This document shows positions 23,799 through 33,974 of a stretch of DNA of 64,000 nt, in pieces (the stretch's first letter is position 1; each line of letters opens with the position of its first letter). The stretch is from Phaeotremella fagi (taxonomy: Eukaryota > Basidiomycota > Tremellomycetes > Tremellales > Phaeotremellaceae). The notes beneath the pieces were generated by a model that saw only the letters and a list, made by a program, of their open reading frames with translations, did no database searches and was not told the origin of the DNA. A program made the translations under genes and the position numbers. The stretch lies in assembly GCA_001599715.1 (NCBI GenBank), contig BCHU01000003.1:1178001-1242000 (forward strand). Reading direction: 5' to 3'.

Positions 23799-24833
23799 AT
23801 GATACTAAAATCATCCCCATCCATCCTCCTATCATTCCTATTAATACTATCCCTAATACCTCTAATATCAGCCGTAAAATTTGAACTTGCAGCGGAAAGA
23901 AATCCAAAATCAAGTAAGTCCATTCTAGTTTCTTATTTCAAAGGTTAGAAACTAACAATTGATCTAGGATGGTACGTTTTATTTCCCTTACTTAACATCA
24001 ATTTCTGTTGTTAATTAATTTTAGTATATGGAACTTTGCATCTGCACATTCGTTAGTGATAGTTACAGCTAACGTTACACCTGGACCCAATCAACGTGTA
24101 GATATTGAGATAGTTGATGGTTCTGAGAGGGGGAATGTTTATTTATCCAAGAGGGTGAGTTGGTACATGAAGAATAACATTCTTGGTTTTGTTGACTTTG
24201 GAATGTTCTTCTCGCTTTTAGGATATCAACGGAGAGACTAGACTTGCTATTACGACGCATGAATCTGCTGATGTTGGTGTATGTCTGAAAAATCATTTGG
24301 ACGGTTGTAAGTCCTAGATCTTCGTGCTTTGTGCTAGTTTAACTAACGATATGATTCAACGTAGATCCTGATGGGAAACGATCAAGGAATGTTGATTTGG
24401 ATATTGATATAGGAGCAGATGCTGTTGATTACAAGTAGGTTTTTTTTACCGTTTATATCATTTTAGTCATGATATTGACAAAACATCAAGCGCTATAGCA
24501 AATCAAGAATCTCTATCAATCCTCGAAGTCGAAATGAGAAAACTCGAAGCGGTGGTTAAAGAAATCGTAGATGAAATGGGATATCTACAGAGAAGAGAAA
24601 TGAAAATGAGAGATACTAATGGTAAATCCAATGGTTGGGGGATATATGTTGACAACCTTTTTATTTTTCAGAAAGTACCAATTCGAGAGTTAAGAATTTC
24701 GCTATTTTGATCATGGTTGGTGTGGTTGGATTGGGAGTTTGGCAGGTGAGTTTGTTGGATTTTGGATGGGAACTTATTAGGCTAGGTTGTCCATTTGCGG
24801 TCATTCTTCAAGAGGAAATATTTGATTGATTAG
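23799..24833 (+). CDS. ERV25: p24 family cargo receptor, ERV25-like
   Basis: Type I membrane protein of COPI/COPII vesicles moving between ER and Golgi. Eight exons: 23799-23913, 23968-23971, 24025-24154, 24222-24306, 24365-24434, 24491-24621, 24672-24745 and 24786-24833 (657 nt, 218 residues). It has a signal peptide (SILLSFLLILSLIPLISA), a GOLD domain starting with the conserved Cys (RCIWNFASAHSLVIVTANV), a second Cys in ESADVGVCLKNHL, a coiled coil (LSILEVEMRKLEAVVKEIVD), one transmembrane helix (FAILIMVGVVGLGVWQVVHL) and the cytosolic tail RSFFKRKYLID with its FF signal for COPII. Exon 2 is only GATG; it completes the codons for Arg and the first GOLD Cys. Confidence 0.9.
23968..23971 (+). 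other. 4-nt microexon (GATG) of the p24 gene
   Basis: Flanked by CTAG acceptor and GTACGT donor, with introns of 54 and 53 nt, each with a CTAAC- or TTAAC-like branch site. Skipping it breaks the frame (653 nt in place of 657) and removes the conserved Cys codon. Confidence 0.8.
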
Positions 24834-25005
24834 GGTGGGTGAATGGGTGATGGATGTTGGAGGTTATTTAATGAATCATTCATGAAAGACTATGAATATG
24901 AATACATATGAATATGGATACTGAAATGCATGTTGATAACGAATCATTTCATCTACTGTACTTAGTTAGTGGTTGACTCAACCGTGCACGGACCATCCCA
25001 ATTCA

Positions 25006-25012
25006 TATAAAA
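25006..25012 (+). promoter_or_regulatory. TATA-like element before the disordered-protein gene
   Basis: TATAAAA 88-94 nt upstream of the ATG at 25100. Sequence match only. Confidence 0.35.
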
Positions 25013-25099
25013 ATCATTCAACTCATTCCCCCAATCTCTCTTCTTTACTTCCATCTTTCAAATTCATAAATAACAAAATAAACTCCCAAACACCCAAGA

Positions 25100-26636
25100 A
25101 TGACTTCAGCTCCCAACTCAACAAGTCCACCTATCGCAGATATCGATAAATCACCTGTTGATCCTCCAGAAAATGGAACTCTAAGTTCATCAACACTCCA
25201 CGAGGTTGATTCAACTAAACTCACCAATGGTACCCAACCTAACATTTCAGGTGGTAGACCCAAACCCTCTCATCCTAATTCACAAGATACTCATCAGATC
25301 GAAAAACATGCTCAAGAAGTTATCAGTAAGTTCAAGATTTGGAATCAAGGTTTCGGCAATACTGATAAATGGTCAGGTATGAACGAGATCGTTCAACCTG
25401 AAGATCACCCCCAAGATATCAGTGCTGAAATCGATCAAGATCGATCATTCTCACCTACTCAAAAAACCCAGATTTCAGTCGATCAACATTCAGACCATCA
25501 AATCCATGATCCCGAACCAAGACCTAATCAAAACCGTGGTGGCAATCAAGAAAAACAAGTTATGATGTATGAACGTAGAGATAAACCTTTACAATTCAAC
25601 GAGCGACGAGACGTTCAACGTGAACGTGAGCTTCAAGGTTCTAACGTTCGTCAAACCCAAGTTGGTGGCCACAAGATGAACGTTTATTCTCAACAACAAC
25701 CCGGATTCGATAACGTTAATCGTGGTATCAAGCAAACTCCAAGGTATCGTGGTAATCACCAACGATTTATCCCTAACCAAACCCAAGACCCAAATCAAGG
25801 TCGTCAATTCAATCGTCATCCTCCTACAAGTGACACCTATCATCCTCATCCACAATCATCACCTCAAAAACGATCATCAGATGACGATGATTACGAATAC
25901 CAAATGAACTATTCTAACAAAAGAGTCGTTCGTTATACTGATGAAACACCGATTTATACTAGTCAAGAAATCGTTCAAGAGGAATTCGATGGACAAGATC
26001 AAGAAGATGAACGTGAACATGAACAAGAGGGGATTGATGATGAATCTGAAAATGAAAGTGAACCGTTCAACGCCACAGCTCCTGTAAGTCAAACCTATCA
26101 ATCCAATCAAAAAACCTGGGGCTGAGACCACACCAAATAGATCCAAATCTTCGACGTTAAATCTGAATTAGTCGAAGAATGGGAAAATATCCAAGAAGAA
26201 TTGAAACCCTTTCTCGAGGGTCAGTCTTATCCGAAAAAAAAAGAAAATCTCATCCATCTTGACTAACCACTGACGCTCTATCAGAAATGAACCAAAAACT
26301 CATGCGTCAAGCTCTCAACATCGGATTCCACTTCACCTGGCTCTTTGAACGAATCGACCGACAAATCGAAAACGGTCTTGAAGTTCTTTGTCGTGATGTT
26401 CGATTTGAGGAGAATCAACAGGGTACGTTTAGAACGTAGTTCTTTGAAGCGTTTACTTAAATTTCTTAGGTGATATTCGTAAAACCATCAACGATTTTTT
26501 GGGTCAGATGGAAACTGCTCAAAAAGCTTTGAAAGGGTTGGGTGTTGGACATGGAAGTGGGGGAGGGGTTTTCAATGGAAACGGTAATGGTGTCGGCGGT
26601 GGTGTTGTTAATGGAAAGGGACGTGGACGTGGATAA
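25100..26636 (+). CDS. Hypothetical, largely disordered Gln/His/Pro-rich protein
   Basis: Not recognised. Exon 1 (25100-26081) encodes ~327 residues of low-complexity polar sequence rich in Gln, Asn, His, Pro, Arg and Asp, ending in an acidic run near 25980-26060. After three introns the C-terminal part is ordered and helical: QIFDVKSELVEEWENIQEEL, MNQKLMRQALNIGFHFTWLF, ERIDRQIENGLEVLCRDVRF, then DIRKTINDFLGQMETAQKAL. It finishes with a Gly/Asn-rich stretch and KGRGRG, an RG tail. The layout suggests an RNA-associated or condensate-forming protein, but this is inference from composition. Confidence 0.7.
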
Positions 26637-26811
26637 ATGGATTACATCCGAGAATGAGCTGTAGTCTTTCTCTCGTTCTGATATTCAAGGAAGAACTGTA
26701 AAATATAAACCCATCAATCGATTCGTCTGTAAATAAATATCACGTAGATAAAAATCAAACCAAGAAAAAAAGAATACTTTTCAATCATGCATATACAGTA
26801 CCACCACCACC

Positions 26812-27875
26812 CTATTCAAAAGCAATCCCCATCTCCCAACCAGGCATCATCAAATAACCCTGTAAATTCTCAACAGCCTTGGAAGCTTTTTCTTTGGATT
26901 CATAAACGACGTTGAAAGATTTTGAATTTGGGTTAGGTTGTTTTGAAGATAACGATTTTGGATGGGGGTGGGTTGGTGGGAGTTGAATTGATTTTATGTA
27001 CCCTGGGTATCTGTTTATGTTTATTTCAGTTCATAATTTCTTGTTTACAGGAAGGGAATAGACACACTGTGAGAACAAGGCTGTTAAGATACTTTCGTTG
27101 GCTTCTTGGGGTAAATTCGTACATATCAACGTAACGTTATCATCTGAGAAATCAGCATCAGCGCATATCCAACATCCAAAAACTCACCCTCATCATCCAA
27201 CTCCATCTCCTCCTCTTCATCCCCACCATCAACTCTAACCCTCTTCTCCCGTCCCATACCATTCCCATCCCCTTCATCCAACCCCCTCTTCTCCCCACCA
27301 CCAGCGACTTTCAATTCCTCAGCTTCCCTCTCCCTCTCCATCTGTTCGTATTCACCCTGTGCCCTCGAAACGACGAGTTTAGCAGCTTGGATCGCAGCTG
27401 CGTCCCGTGATTGATTAGGGTCGTTCAAGGCTATACTGGCGTTCGAAGGGGTTTTCGCATATGTGATTCTCTGTTCAAACCTCTCTTCAGTATTTAATAT
27501 TAATAATTAGGGATTTAGGACTGACCAGATCTTTTAAATAGAATTTTTCACCCGTTAACCCTCTCATGGCAGCTGTTGCATTCGCTTGTTCGGCGAAAAC
27601 GACAAATGCCTGTCCTCGACCACCATCATTCTTTTTGGCTACTATGTCGATTCTACGAGATACATCAGAATTGGATTGAGGGGAATGGGGGGGGGGGAAC
27701 ATACATTTTACCATAGGGATTGAAGAGTGCGTATAATTGGGATTTGAGTTCTATGCCGGGGTTCAGTTTTTTTTTTTTTTGGATTATTAGATGAGAAGTG
27801 GGACTGACCTGGTTTCTTCGTTTTACCTTCTAGATTCGTTATGAACAATGTTGGGGAGGGAGTTTGGAGGGCCAT
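26812..27875 (-). CDS. U1A/U2B''-type snRNP protein with two RRMs
   Basis: Spliceosomal RNA-binding protein of the SNF/U1A/U2B'' family, which binds stem-loops of U1 or U2 snRNA. RRM1 begins TLFITNLEGKTKKPELKSQL, then YALFNPYGK. It continues through IIDIVAKKNDGGRGQAFVVF and ITYAKTPSNAS, the family's RNP2/RNP1 pattern and YAK ending. A charged linker (REREAEELKVAGGGEKRGLD...EEEEMELDDEG) leads to RRM2 (VTLICTNLPQEANESILTAL; YPGYIKSIQLPP; FNVVYESKEKASKAVENLQG). Stop at 26814-26812. Whether it is U1A, U2B'' or a single protein for both cannot be decided by eye. Its introns contain an 11-base C tract and a 14-base A tract (coding strand). Confidence 0.88.
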
Positions 27876-28635
27876 AGTTGGATTTAGGTGAAGAGGTAGA
27901 CTGTGGTTCCTTGAGTAATTATGACAGGGTTCTGGTAGGGATGTCGGTTGGTGTTATGTTCGTTCTAAGTGGATGTCTATGTATCTATCTCCCTTGTGGA
28001 TGATGTTAAGACTGATATCAGTTGTATACCTTTTTTATGTGATTTAAGATTTAAACAACCTCAAATCTGGATTGTCATTCGAGTGAGTGAGTGTGATAGC
28101 GAAAACAGTACAATAGGTTAAATGGGGTGCACATTTAAATACACTATATTGTATTCGCGTCCCAATACAATCAATTCAATTCTCATACCACAGTCCACAG
28201 CCAAGTTAATCAAATCAAATCATTCTCCATTCCAATCCATTCACATCCTTCTTTTCCCCTTTCAACTTCCAACACCCAAGTGGTCATAACTACCATCTTG
28301 ATCACTTACTTCATCTCCCCACATCTAACCTTATCATATAGAAATTAAAGGATACACGAAAATATGTAAGTCATCTTATCCCAAATAACGGACCTCATCG
28401 ACGCGCCAACAATCAATTTTTTTCCTGCAACTGCGGTTCAAATCGAAATCCCAACCTTCTTGACTTCAACTAACAGCATTTTGATAATATAGATAGATTG
28501 AATTAGAATTCTTGCGTAGATAAGCTGTTGGACAGCCTTCCAACTCAACAATATATTTTTTTTCTTGTACGTTGAATTCGATTTTACAAAGCTGTATGAC
28601 TGACAGACACGTTTTAAAGTCTTCACGACAACATA
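27876..28635. other. Divergent promoter region, U1A/U2B'' and ceramide synthase
   Basis: No supported gene. The right half is rich in C/T and A, consistent with a long 5' leader for the ceramide synthase; a GTAAGT near 28365 may start a 5'-UTR intron. Confidence 0.4.
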
Positions 28636-29981
28636 ATGAACTACAACTTAACGTCACCTCTACCAAACATACTTCATTCAATGATCCCAACATCCCTCCA
28701 ACCATTCCTCCTTCTCTCCTATCCAATCTCAACATCAACCTATTATTCTTTCAACCACATCAAACCAACAGAAACACTTTATGAAAAGGGATACAACGAT
28801 TTTCTGTTTGTAGCATTTTGGGCTGTTGCTTTTACGGTTCTAAGGGAGATTATCATGAGATGTGTGTTGACACCTTTCGCTAGACGTTGGGTTGCAGGTG
28901 CTGCTACTTCATCAAATCAGAAAGAGGGGAGTTTGTCACCTAAAGAGAAAAGACGTCGAGATCATGTTGCGACGAGATTCGCTGAACAGGGTTGGAGTTT
29001 TTTGTATTGTTCAGTATTCTGGAGTTTGGGTGTTGTAAGTCATATAAATCGACAACTGAACTTACCTTTTAGGTAATACTCTCCAGATTACCTTCACCAC
29101 TTTCACCAGCTCAACTTTGGGGTACCTACCCATATAACCCCATTCCAGGTCTCACGAAATTCTATTACCTTGCTCAACTGGGTTTCTGGTTTCATCAGAT
29201 CTATGTCATCTTCTCCGAACAAAGACGTAAAGATCATTGGCAAATGTTCAGTCATCATATCATCACCATCGCTTTAATGTCAACGAGCTATAAAAGCAAT
29301 TTCACACGTGTTGGGACGTTGATACATAACCTGATGGATTTCTGTGATATCCTATTACCGGTGGGTCGAATTTCGTTTTCAACCTAAATTGGGGTTTTTT
29401 ACTGACGAGGTTTGAATTAGCTCGCTAAAATGTTACGATATTTGTCACTCACCAATTTATGCGATGCTACATTCGTCCTATTCCTCGTTTCATGGTTGGT
29501 CACCCGTGAAATTGGTTTTTTCATGGTTATCAAATCAGTTTATTCGGATCTACCAAGATACGTACCCTTCCAATGGTCACCTCAAACAGGTAGATATCTA
29601 ACCAGAAACACCTGGTTGGTATTCTTAACCCTGTTAAGTCTACTTCAAGTGTTACTCTGTATCTGGTTCGCGATGGCTATCAGAGTAGCATGGAGAGTGG
29701 TTAACGGCCAAGGAGCCGAGGACGTCAGGAGTGACGATGAAGAGGAGACGACTGAGGAAGAAGATGAGGAGGACGACGGATTCTACGATGACCATAACGA
29801 AGTAACGAACAAATCACTGAAACAAATCCCAAATTCACATTCACATTCGCTTCCCATAACGAAAGCTCTCCCAACACCTTCACCAACACCTTCACCACCC
29901 ACTCAAAACTCTGAACGATTGACTTCAGTCCCAATACCAAAACTCAACGGTAACGGTAAAGGTTTGAAGAAGAGGAAATGA
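28636..29981 (+). CDS. LAC1: Ceramide synthase (LAG1/LAC1, TLC domain)
   Basis: Joins a sphingoid base to a fatty acyl-CoA in the ER membrane. Exons 28636-29034, 29073-29360 and 29421-29981 give 415 residues. It is multi-spanning, with YEKGYNDFLFVAFWAVAFTV, RFAEQGWSFLYCSVFWSLGV and LAQLGFWFHQIYVIFSEQRR. The Lag1 motif follows: KDHWQMFSHHIITIALMSTS (two adjacent catalytic His) and then LIHNLMDFCDILL. The last cytosolic part is acidic (SDDEEETTEEEDEEDDGFYD), then Pro/Ser-rich, ending in LKKRK, the usual casein-kinase-type tail of fungal enzymes. The start at 28636 is the first ATG in frame. Confidence 0.93.
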
Positions 29982-30295
29982 AAATCTCATCTTCATGGGG
30001 AAAATGGGACTTTTAGACTGCTTGGCGGGGTCTTGTATAAAAAGGTTACAGAGGTTTGGTTGGTTCGGGCTGGGTCCATATCAAGTTTTTTTATTTTATT
30101 TCTTTATCCGAATCGAACCAAATGATTTCCAGAATATTCAGTTTTTTGATTCCATTTTCATGCATACCCTTTTATTTCTAGTTTTTGATCTGGTTTCTAT
30201 CTGGTATACAGTAACACAGTACGATTCGTACGAAAGAGAACTAAATCTACTGGTCATTACGTTCTATTACCTGCACCAGCACTGGAAAATCACAG
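29982..30295. other. Intergenic region between convergent genes
   Basis: A/T-rich 3' flank of the ceramide synthase and of the acidic orphan gene. Nothing recognised. Confidence 0.4.
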
Positions 30296-30976
30296 TCAAA
30301 AAGAATGTTCACTACCCTCACTAGAACCAGATTGATGAGTTTCTTCTCTATCATCATCTACCCCATCCCCATCCTTCCCCTTATCCTTCTCCTCCTTGTC
30401 CTCCTCCTCCTCCTCATCCTCAATAAAATCCTGAGCATCAAAAATCTCACTGTCCTCCCCCGCATAAATCTTCCATTGACCACGATTGAAAACCGATTGA
30501 ATTTTAGAGTCATCGTTGGATTCGGTGAGTGAATGGATATAACTGTATCGACCAATTTCAGCTTGATGAAGTATTTTCATCAATCCTTTGATCTCGTCTG
30601 TATCAGTTGATTTGGGGTATGGTAACGAAGGCTCGAAATTGATTGTCCAATTTATTGAGCCGATCGATTGATTGAAGGTGATTGTTCTCACTCCGTCTAC
30701 ATGATTAGGTTCTGAGAGTTGGAATCGTAATTTCCTGTTATCGACAGCCAACATTTCCTGTAATTTCTCTAGTAGATGGATGGGAGAGACTGGGGTCCCG
30801 CTGAAATACTCGTTCGTGGTTTCAGCGAGGGAACGGAATAGAGGTTCAATAAGGGAATCAATTGTACAATTAAACGTTCTTTGATCTAATCGATAGAACG
30901 GGTTGATAGTCAATTCAACATTGAATTTGTTGGAGGTATCGAAGGAGAATTGGGTGATATGTTGTTGTTCGGTCAT
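30296..30976 (-). CDS. Hypothetical protein with acidic C-terminal tail
   Basis: Single-exon ORF of 226 residues; not recognised. Residues 1-165 look like an ordered alpha/beta domain (FDTSNKFNVELTINPFYRLD, TFNCTIDSLIEPLFRSLAET, IHLLEKLQEMLAVDNRKLRF, TFNQSIGSINWTINFEPSLP). The last ~55 residues are a run of Glu/Asp/Lys (DFIEDEEEEEDKEEKDKGKD) ending in a Ser/Gly/His-rich tip. No signal peptide or membrane helix. A TATA-like element lies about 51 nt upstream. The lack of introns is unusual among its neighbours. Acidic tails of this kind occur in nuclear chaperones and RNA-processing factors, but no function should be inferred from that. Confidence 0.65.
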   Translation of the reverse strand: MTEQQHITQFSFDTSNKFNVELTINPFYRLDQRTFNCTIDSLIEPLFRSLAETTNEYFSGTPVSPIHLLEKLQEMLAVDNRKLRFQLSEPNHVDGVRTITFNQSIGSINWTINFEPSLPYPKSTDTDEIKGLMKILHQAEIGRYSYIHSLTESNDDSKIQSVFNRGQWKIYAGEDSEIFDAQDFIEDEEEEEDKEEKDKGKDGDGVDDDREETHQSGSSEGSEHSF

Positions 30977-31576
30977 TATGATTTCTTTTTTCTGAGAGGT
31001 CCAATGAGATGCTTCACAGGTGGGGGTTTTATATGTACACTTTTCAACGATGTTGTAGTCTTCGGAATCGAAGGTGAGTTCTCTTATCCCAGATGATGGA
31101 TCAATCCTTTTTCCTTCTGATAACCTATCTGTTCGTTTAGAAGTTGATTTTGAAAGTCAGTTAAAAGGTATATCCAAGCTTCAATTTCTTAGATTGAAAT
31201 GCGTTTTGGTTTTGGAAGACTCGTCTTTTTGCGGCTTGGTTATCGACTCGAGTCTTCTTTCTTGATAAGGTTTTGGGATATGTTGGTGGTTGGGATCCGT
31301 TCTTGAATTGGGGTTTTATCTACTGGTTTATGATTTCTACTGTTCATGGGAGTTTGTATTTCCTAGATTTTTCGGGTGTCTTCACGATCACGGTGTTCAT
31401 TGATGACAGGCGATGAGAAGGATATATCAGTAGCTTCAACCGTATCAACACCAATACATTCGGTAATCCAAGGGTCAAACCACTGATGACAAAGTCAAAT
31501 CATTTTCATAGGTTCACCAAATCCAATCCATCTAAGGTAAGAATTCCTGCCCGTATAGAAAATCTCTTGCAACAGA
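30977..31576. other. Intergenic region, acidic orphan to MAPEG gene
   Basis: Promoter of the acidic orphan and 3' flank of the MAPEG gene. A plus-strand ORF of 63 codons (31074-31265) has no supporting feature. Confidence 0.4.
31027..31033 (-). promoter_or_regulatory. TATA-like element of the acidic orphan gene
   Basis: TATAAAA on the minus strand, 51-57 nt upstream of the ATG at 30976. Sequence match only. Confidence 0.4.
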
Positions 31577-32240
31577 TCATAGCTTAGCATTCAAAGCGTT
31601 ACCAGCTTTAACGAACGTAGTGAGATAACAAACTAAGCGAGAATCAGTCGTAACTTGACTCAGTCACAAAAGAAGACTCACAGTTGCCAATCCAATAAGC
31701 TAATGAACGTAGGAACGATTTTTTACGATCGTTGTAATTGATATAAGCGTATACTAGTACAACAATCAGCCTTTTTTGGTTGGGGATTTGGAGAATTGAT
31801 GACCCACTATAGAAACATCTATCAAGGAAGAAGACTATTGACATCCAACTCATGAACCCAGTAGATACACCAGCGGTATTCCCAGCGACCTAAAGCATTC
31901 GTCGTCAGCTTCACTAAAAACTAAGAAATACAACAAGTAGTTACCACAGAAGCACAGAAAATCCCCAAAGCCTCATAACAGTTCTCATGAGCCGCCTGAC
32001 GTCTCTTCAATTTCTCCACGAACCTCGGTGAGAATTTCCCAGATTTCTCAATGGTACTGATATTCTCCCTTGGACAGATGTTGTTATCTATCTTCAAACG
32101 GATGGTGATTCCTCGAGTTGAGGCGTAGATGGTTTGAAAGAATACCAAGGGGATTATGTAATAGGAGACGTTGGTTGTTTGGAGATAGGTGTTGAGGCTT
32201 TGAGGTTAGTGGCTGGATTGGGGTGGACTTACAATGACAT
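31577..32240 (-). CDS. MAPEG-family membrane protein
   Basis: Small integral membrane protein of the MAPEG family (microsomal glutathione transferase/leukotriene synthase type). Exons from 32240 (8 nt), 32197-31945, 31889 onward, and two further exons to the stop at 31577 close in frame to 156 residues, the usual family length. Helix 1 reads YYIIPLVFFQTIYASTRGIT. The hallmark block is KFSPRFVEKLKRRQAAHENC then YEALGIFCASVVAGNTAGVS; the R-x-A-x-x-N-x-x-E pattern is conserved. It ends SLAYWIGNFCYLTTFVKAGN. The first exon is just ATGTCATT. Enzymatic activity is not certain, since many fungal MAPEG proteins are uncharacterised. Confidence 0.7.
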
Positions 32241-32923
32241 CTTGTTTGATTTTTGTTAGGTGTTGTAGATGGTTGAGGTCTCATTGTTGCTTGTTCTTTG
32301 ATATTACTCACCGATATCACCTTACCTACCCCAACTTATTTACACTGATGTCACTCGATCGCTGGGGCCGGTTTTTACGGAGACTCAAAGCCAAGCTAAC
32401 TTCTTAGTGGCAAACGTAGAATGTGGCAAACAAATCCTTGCACCAGGATGTACATGTGCACGAGCTGCAAGTCGCACATTCTGATTGGGCCTTAACCGCT
32501 TCGCTATCTGGGGAAAGCATAATGGGCAAAGGTGACAATTACAACCTCAGGTGGAATTGGTGTTTGCAGTTCATATACCTTACACGCGCCGGGGCCGCCT
32601 CCCGGTCTTTAACATCCAACACAGGACCTGTACATCGTCACTATCATGCTCAATTGAGGAAGCGAACATCGATAGTATCATGTTGATATCCTGCAAAATT
32701 CAAAAGCGGCGCTGAAATCAGTTTCTAACACCCTATCAACAGAAGCATCCCGGCGATTGCTAAGGCCTATATAGGAAACAATGCCAAAGGAGGGAAGTGT
32801 CTTCTATCACTCTTTTCATGCTGGGTTGATTCAGTGGAGTAAAGACAGGATATTTCCTGTGAGTATTCTTGATTTTCACTTCTACTTTCAACAATTTGAG
32901 AATATCAAATAACCGTAACAGGC
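32241..32923. other. Divergent promoter region, MAPEG and orphan pair
   Basis: No supported gene. Locally more G/C-rich than its surroundings (32350-32660) and contains the palindrome TGTACATGTGCACG near 32450. A TATATA run lies near 32768, about 155 nt before the next gene. Confidence 0.4.
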
Positions 32924-33532
32924 ATGTCTACTCAAGAAGAATTCTATTGCGACCTGCTTCTTTCTCCCCAAGCGGAGAAAAAAAACAGTGTTCCATATTT
33001 ATCTCTCGGCACTCCAACGGAAACCATGAGTACCATCCAAAGAAGATTTTGGGGAAAGTACAAAGACGCCTTCCCAGTTCAGTACTCGAAATATAAAAAT
33101 CCCCAATCAATGTTATCGCAAGTCTTAGATGTCGATGAAGAGAGTTTAAGATATCGTAAAGAATTCAGAAGGATGGATGAGGCTGTGTTCTCTACCCCAG
33201 CCGATACAGAGGAGAACGAAACTGCTCTTACATCTTTGGCATTACTTGCTGCTAATGGTGAGCAAGCTTATGCTGAAAGATTCAACAATTACAGAGGTAA
33301 TTCTGAGAGTCTAGCTGCGTGAGTCTTGATCAGAAAAATATCTTTTTACGAAACTTAACGTCGTTGTAGGCATAGTAAGATATTCTTATCAACTCCTGCT
33401 CAGGAATGCTTGAAAAGCCGGATTTCAGAAGGGGGTGCTATAAGGCTTTATGAGAAGGATTTCATGAAAATCATCAAACACAAATATCATCCAGATGAGG
33501 TAGATGTTTTTTCTATCGGTACTAAATGGTAG
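32924..33532 (+). CDS. Orphan paralogue pair, member 1
   Basis: Exons 32924-33318 and 33370-33532 close in frame to 185 residues. Not recognised, no signal peptide or membrane helix. It opens MSTQEEFYCDLLLSPQ, has a helical middle (STIQRRFWGKYKDAFPVQYS; RYRKEFRRMDEAVFS; ALTSLALLAANGEQAYAERF), then after the intron SKIFLSTPAQECLKSRISEG and LYEKDFMKIIKHKYHPDEVD. The motif E-(L/F)-R-R-M-D, the intron site and the final helix match the next gene (33975), so the two are tandem paralogues at low identity. Soluble helical protein, role unknown. Confidence 0.68.
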
Positions 33533-33974
33533 CGGAGATTTGGTCAAGAAAGTCGAGATCAGCTGGGAAATCGTTTCATTTTGTACCGTAGTTCAGTTAG
33601 TGTGTTCTTGTTTTTGTGTAAATTCATTCTCTTCAACTCTACTCAACAGATTAACAAATGTTGTTAGCGCATAGCTTGAAGCTGACTTCTAAGAGTACGA
33701 GTACTTTGTAAATTTGCCACAAATCCAAATTCGTTGATTTGAAGTCGATGCAGGTCGGCCAAAGATTAGGAGGTATCTCCTTTGATGTCCATGAAATAAA
33801 TGAAAGTTGAGAATGAAAATAAATCGCAGCGATTCAAAAAAGGCGGTAATCCTTTGTATCCAGAGGTTGGACTTCCATTTGAAAACAAGTCCAACTGAAC
33901 AATTCGTCTGTCTTTTGCTTTTACTTTTTCCCCCTCATACCTAACAGAAAATTCTTTCCAACAACAAATTAGAT
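33533..33974. other. Spacer between the two orphan paralogues
   Basis: 3' flank of member 1 and promoter of member 2. No gene or RNA recognised. Confidence 0.4.

Noticed and set aside
31074..31265. Plus-strand 63-codon ORF upstream of the acidic orphan
   Set aside because: No family, no splice extension, lies in a promoter; chance ORF.
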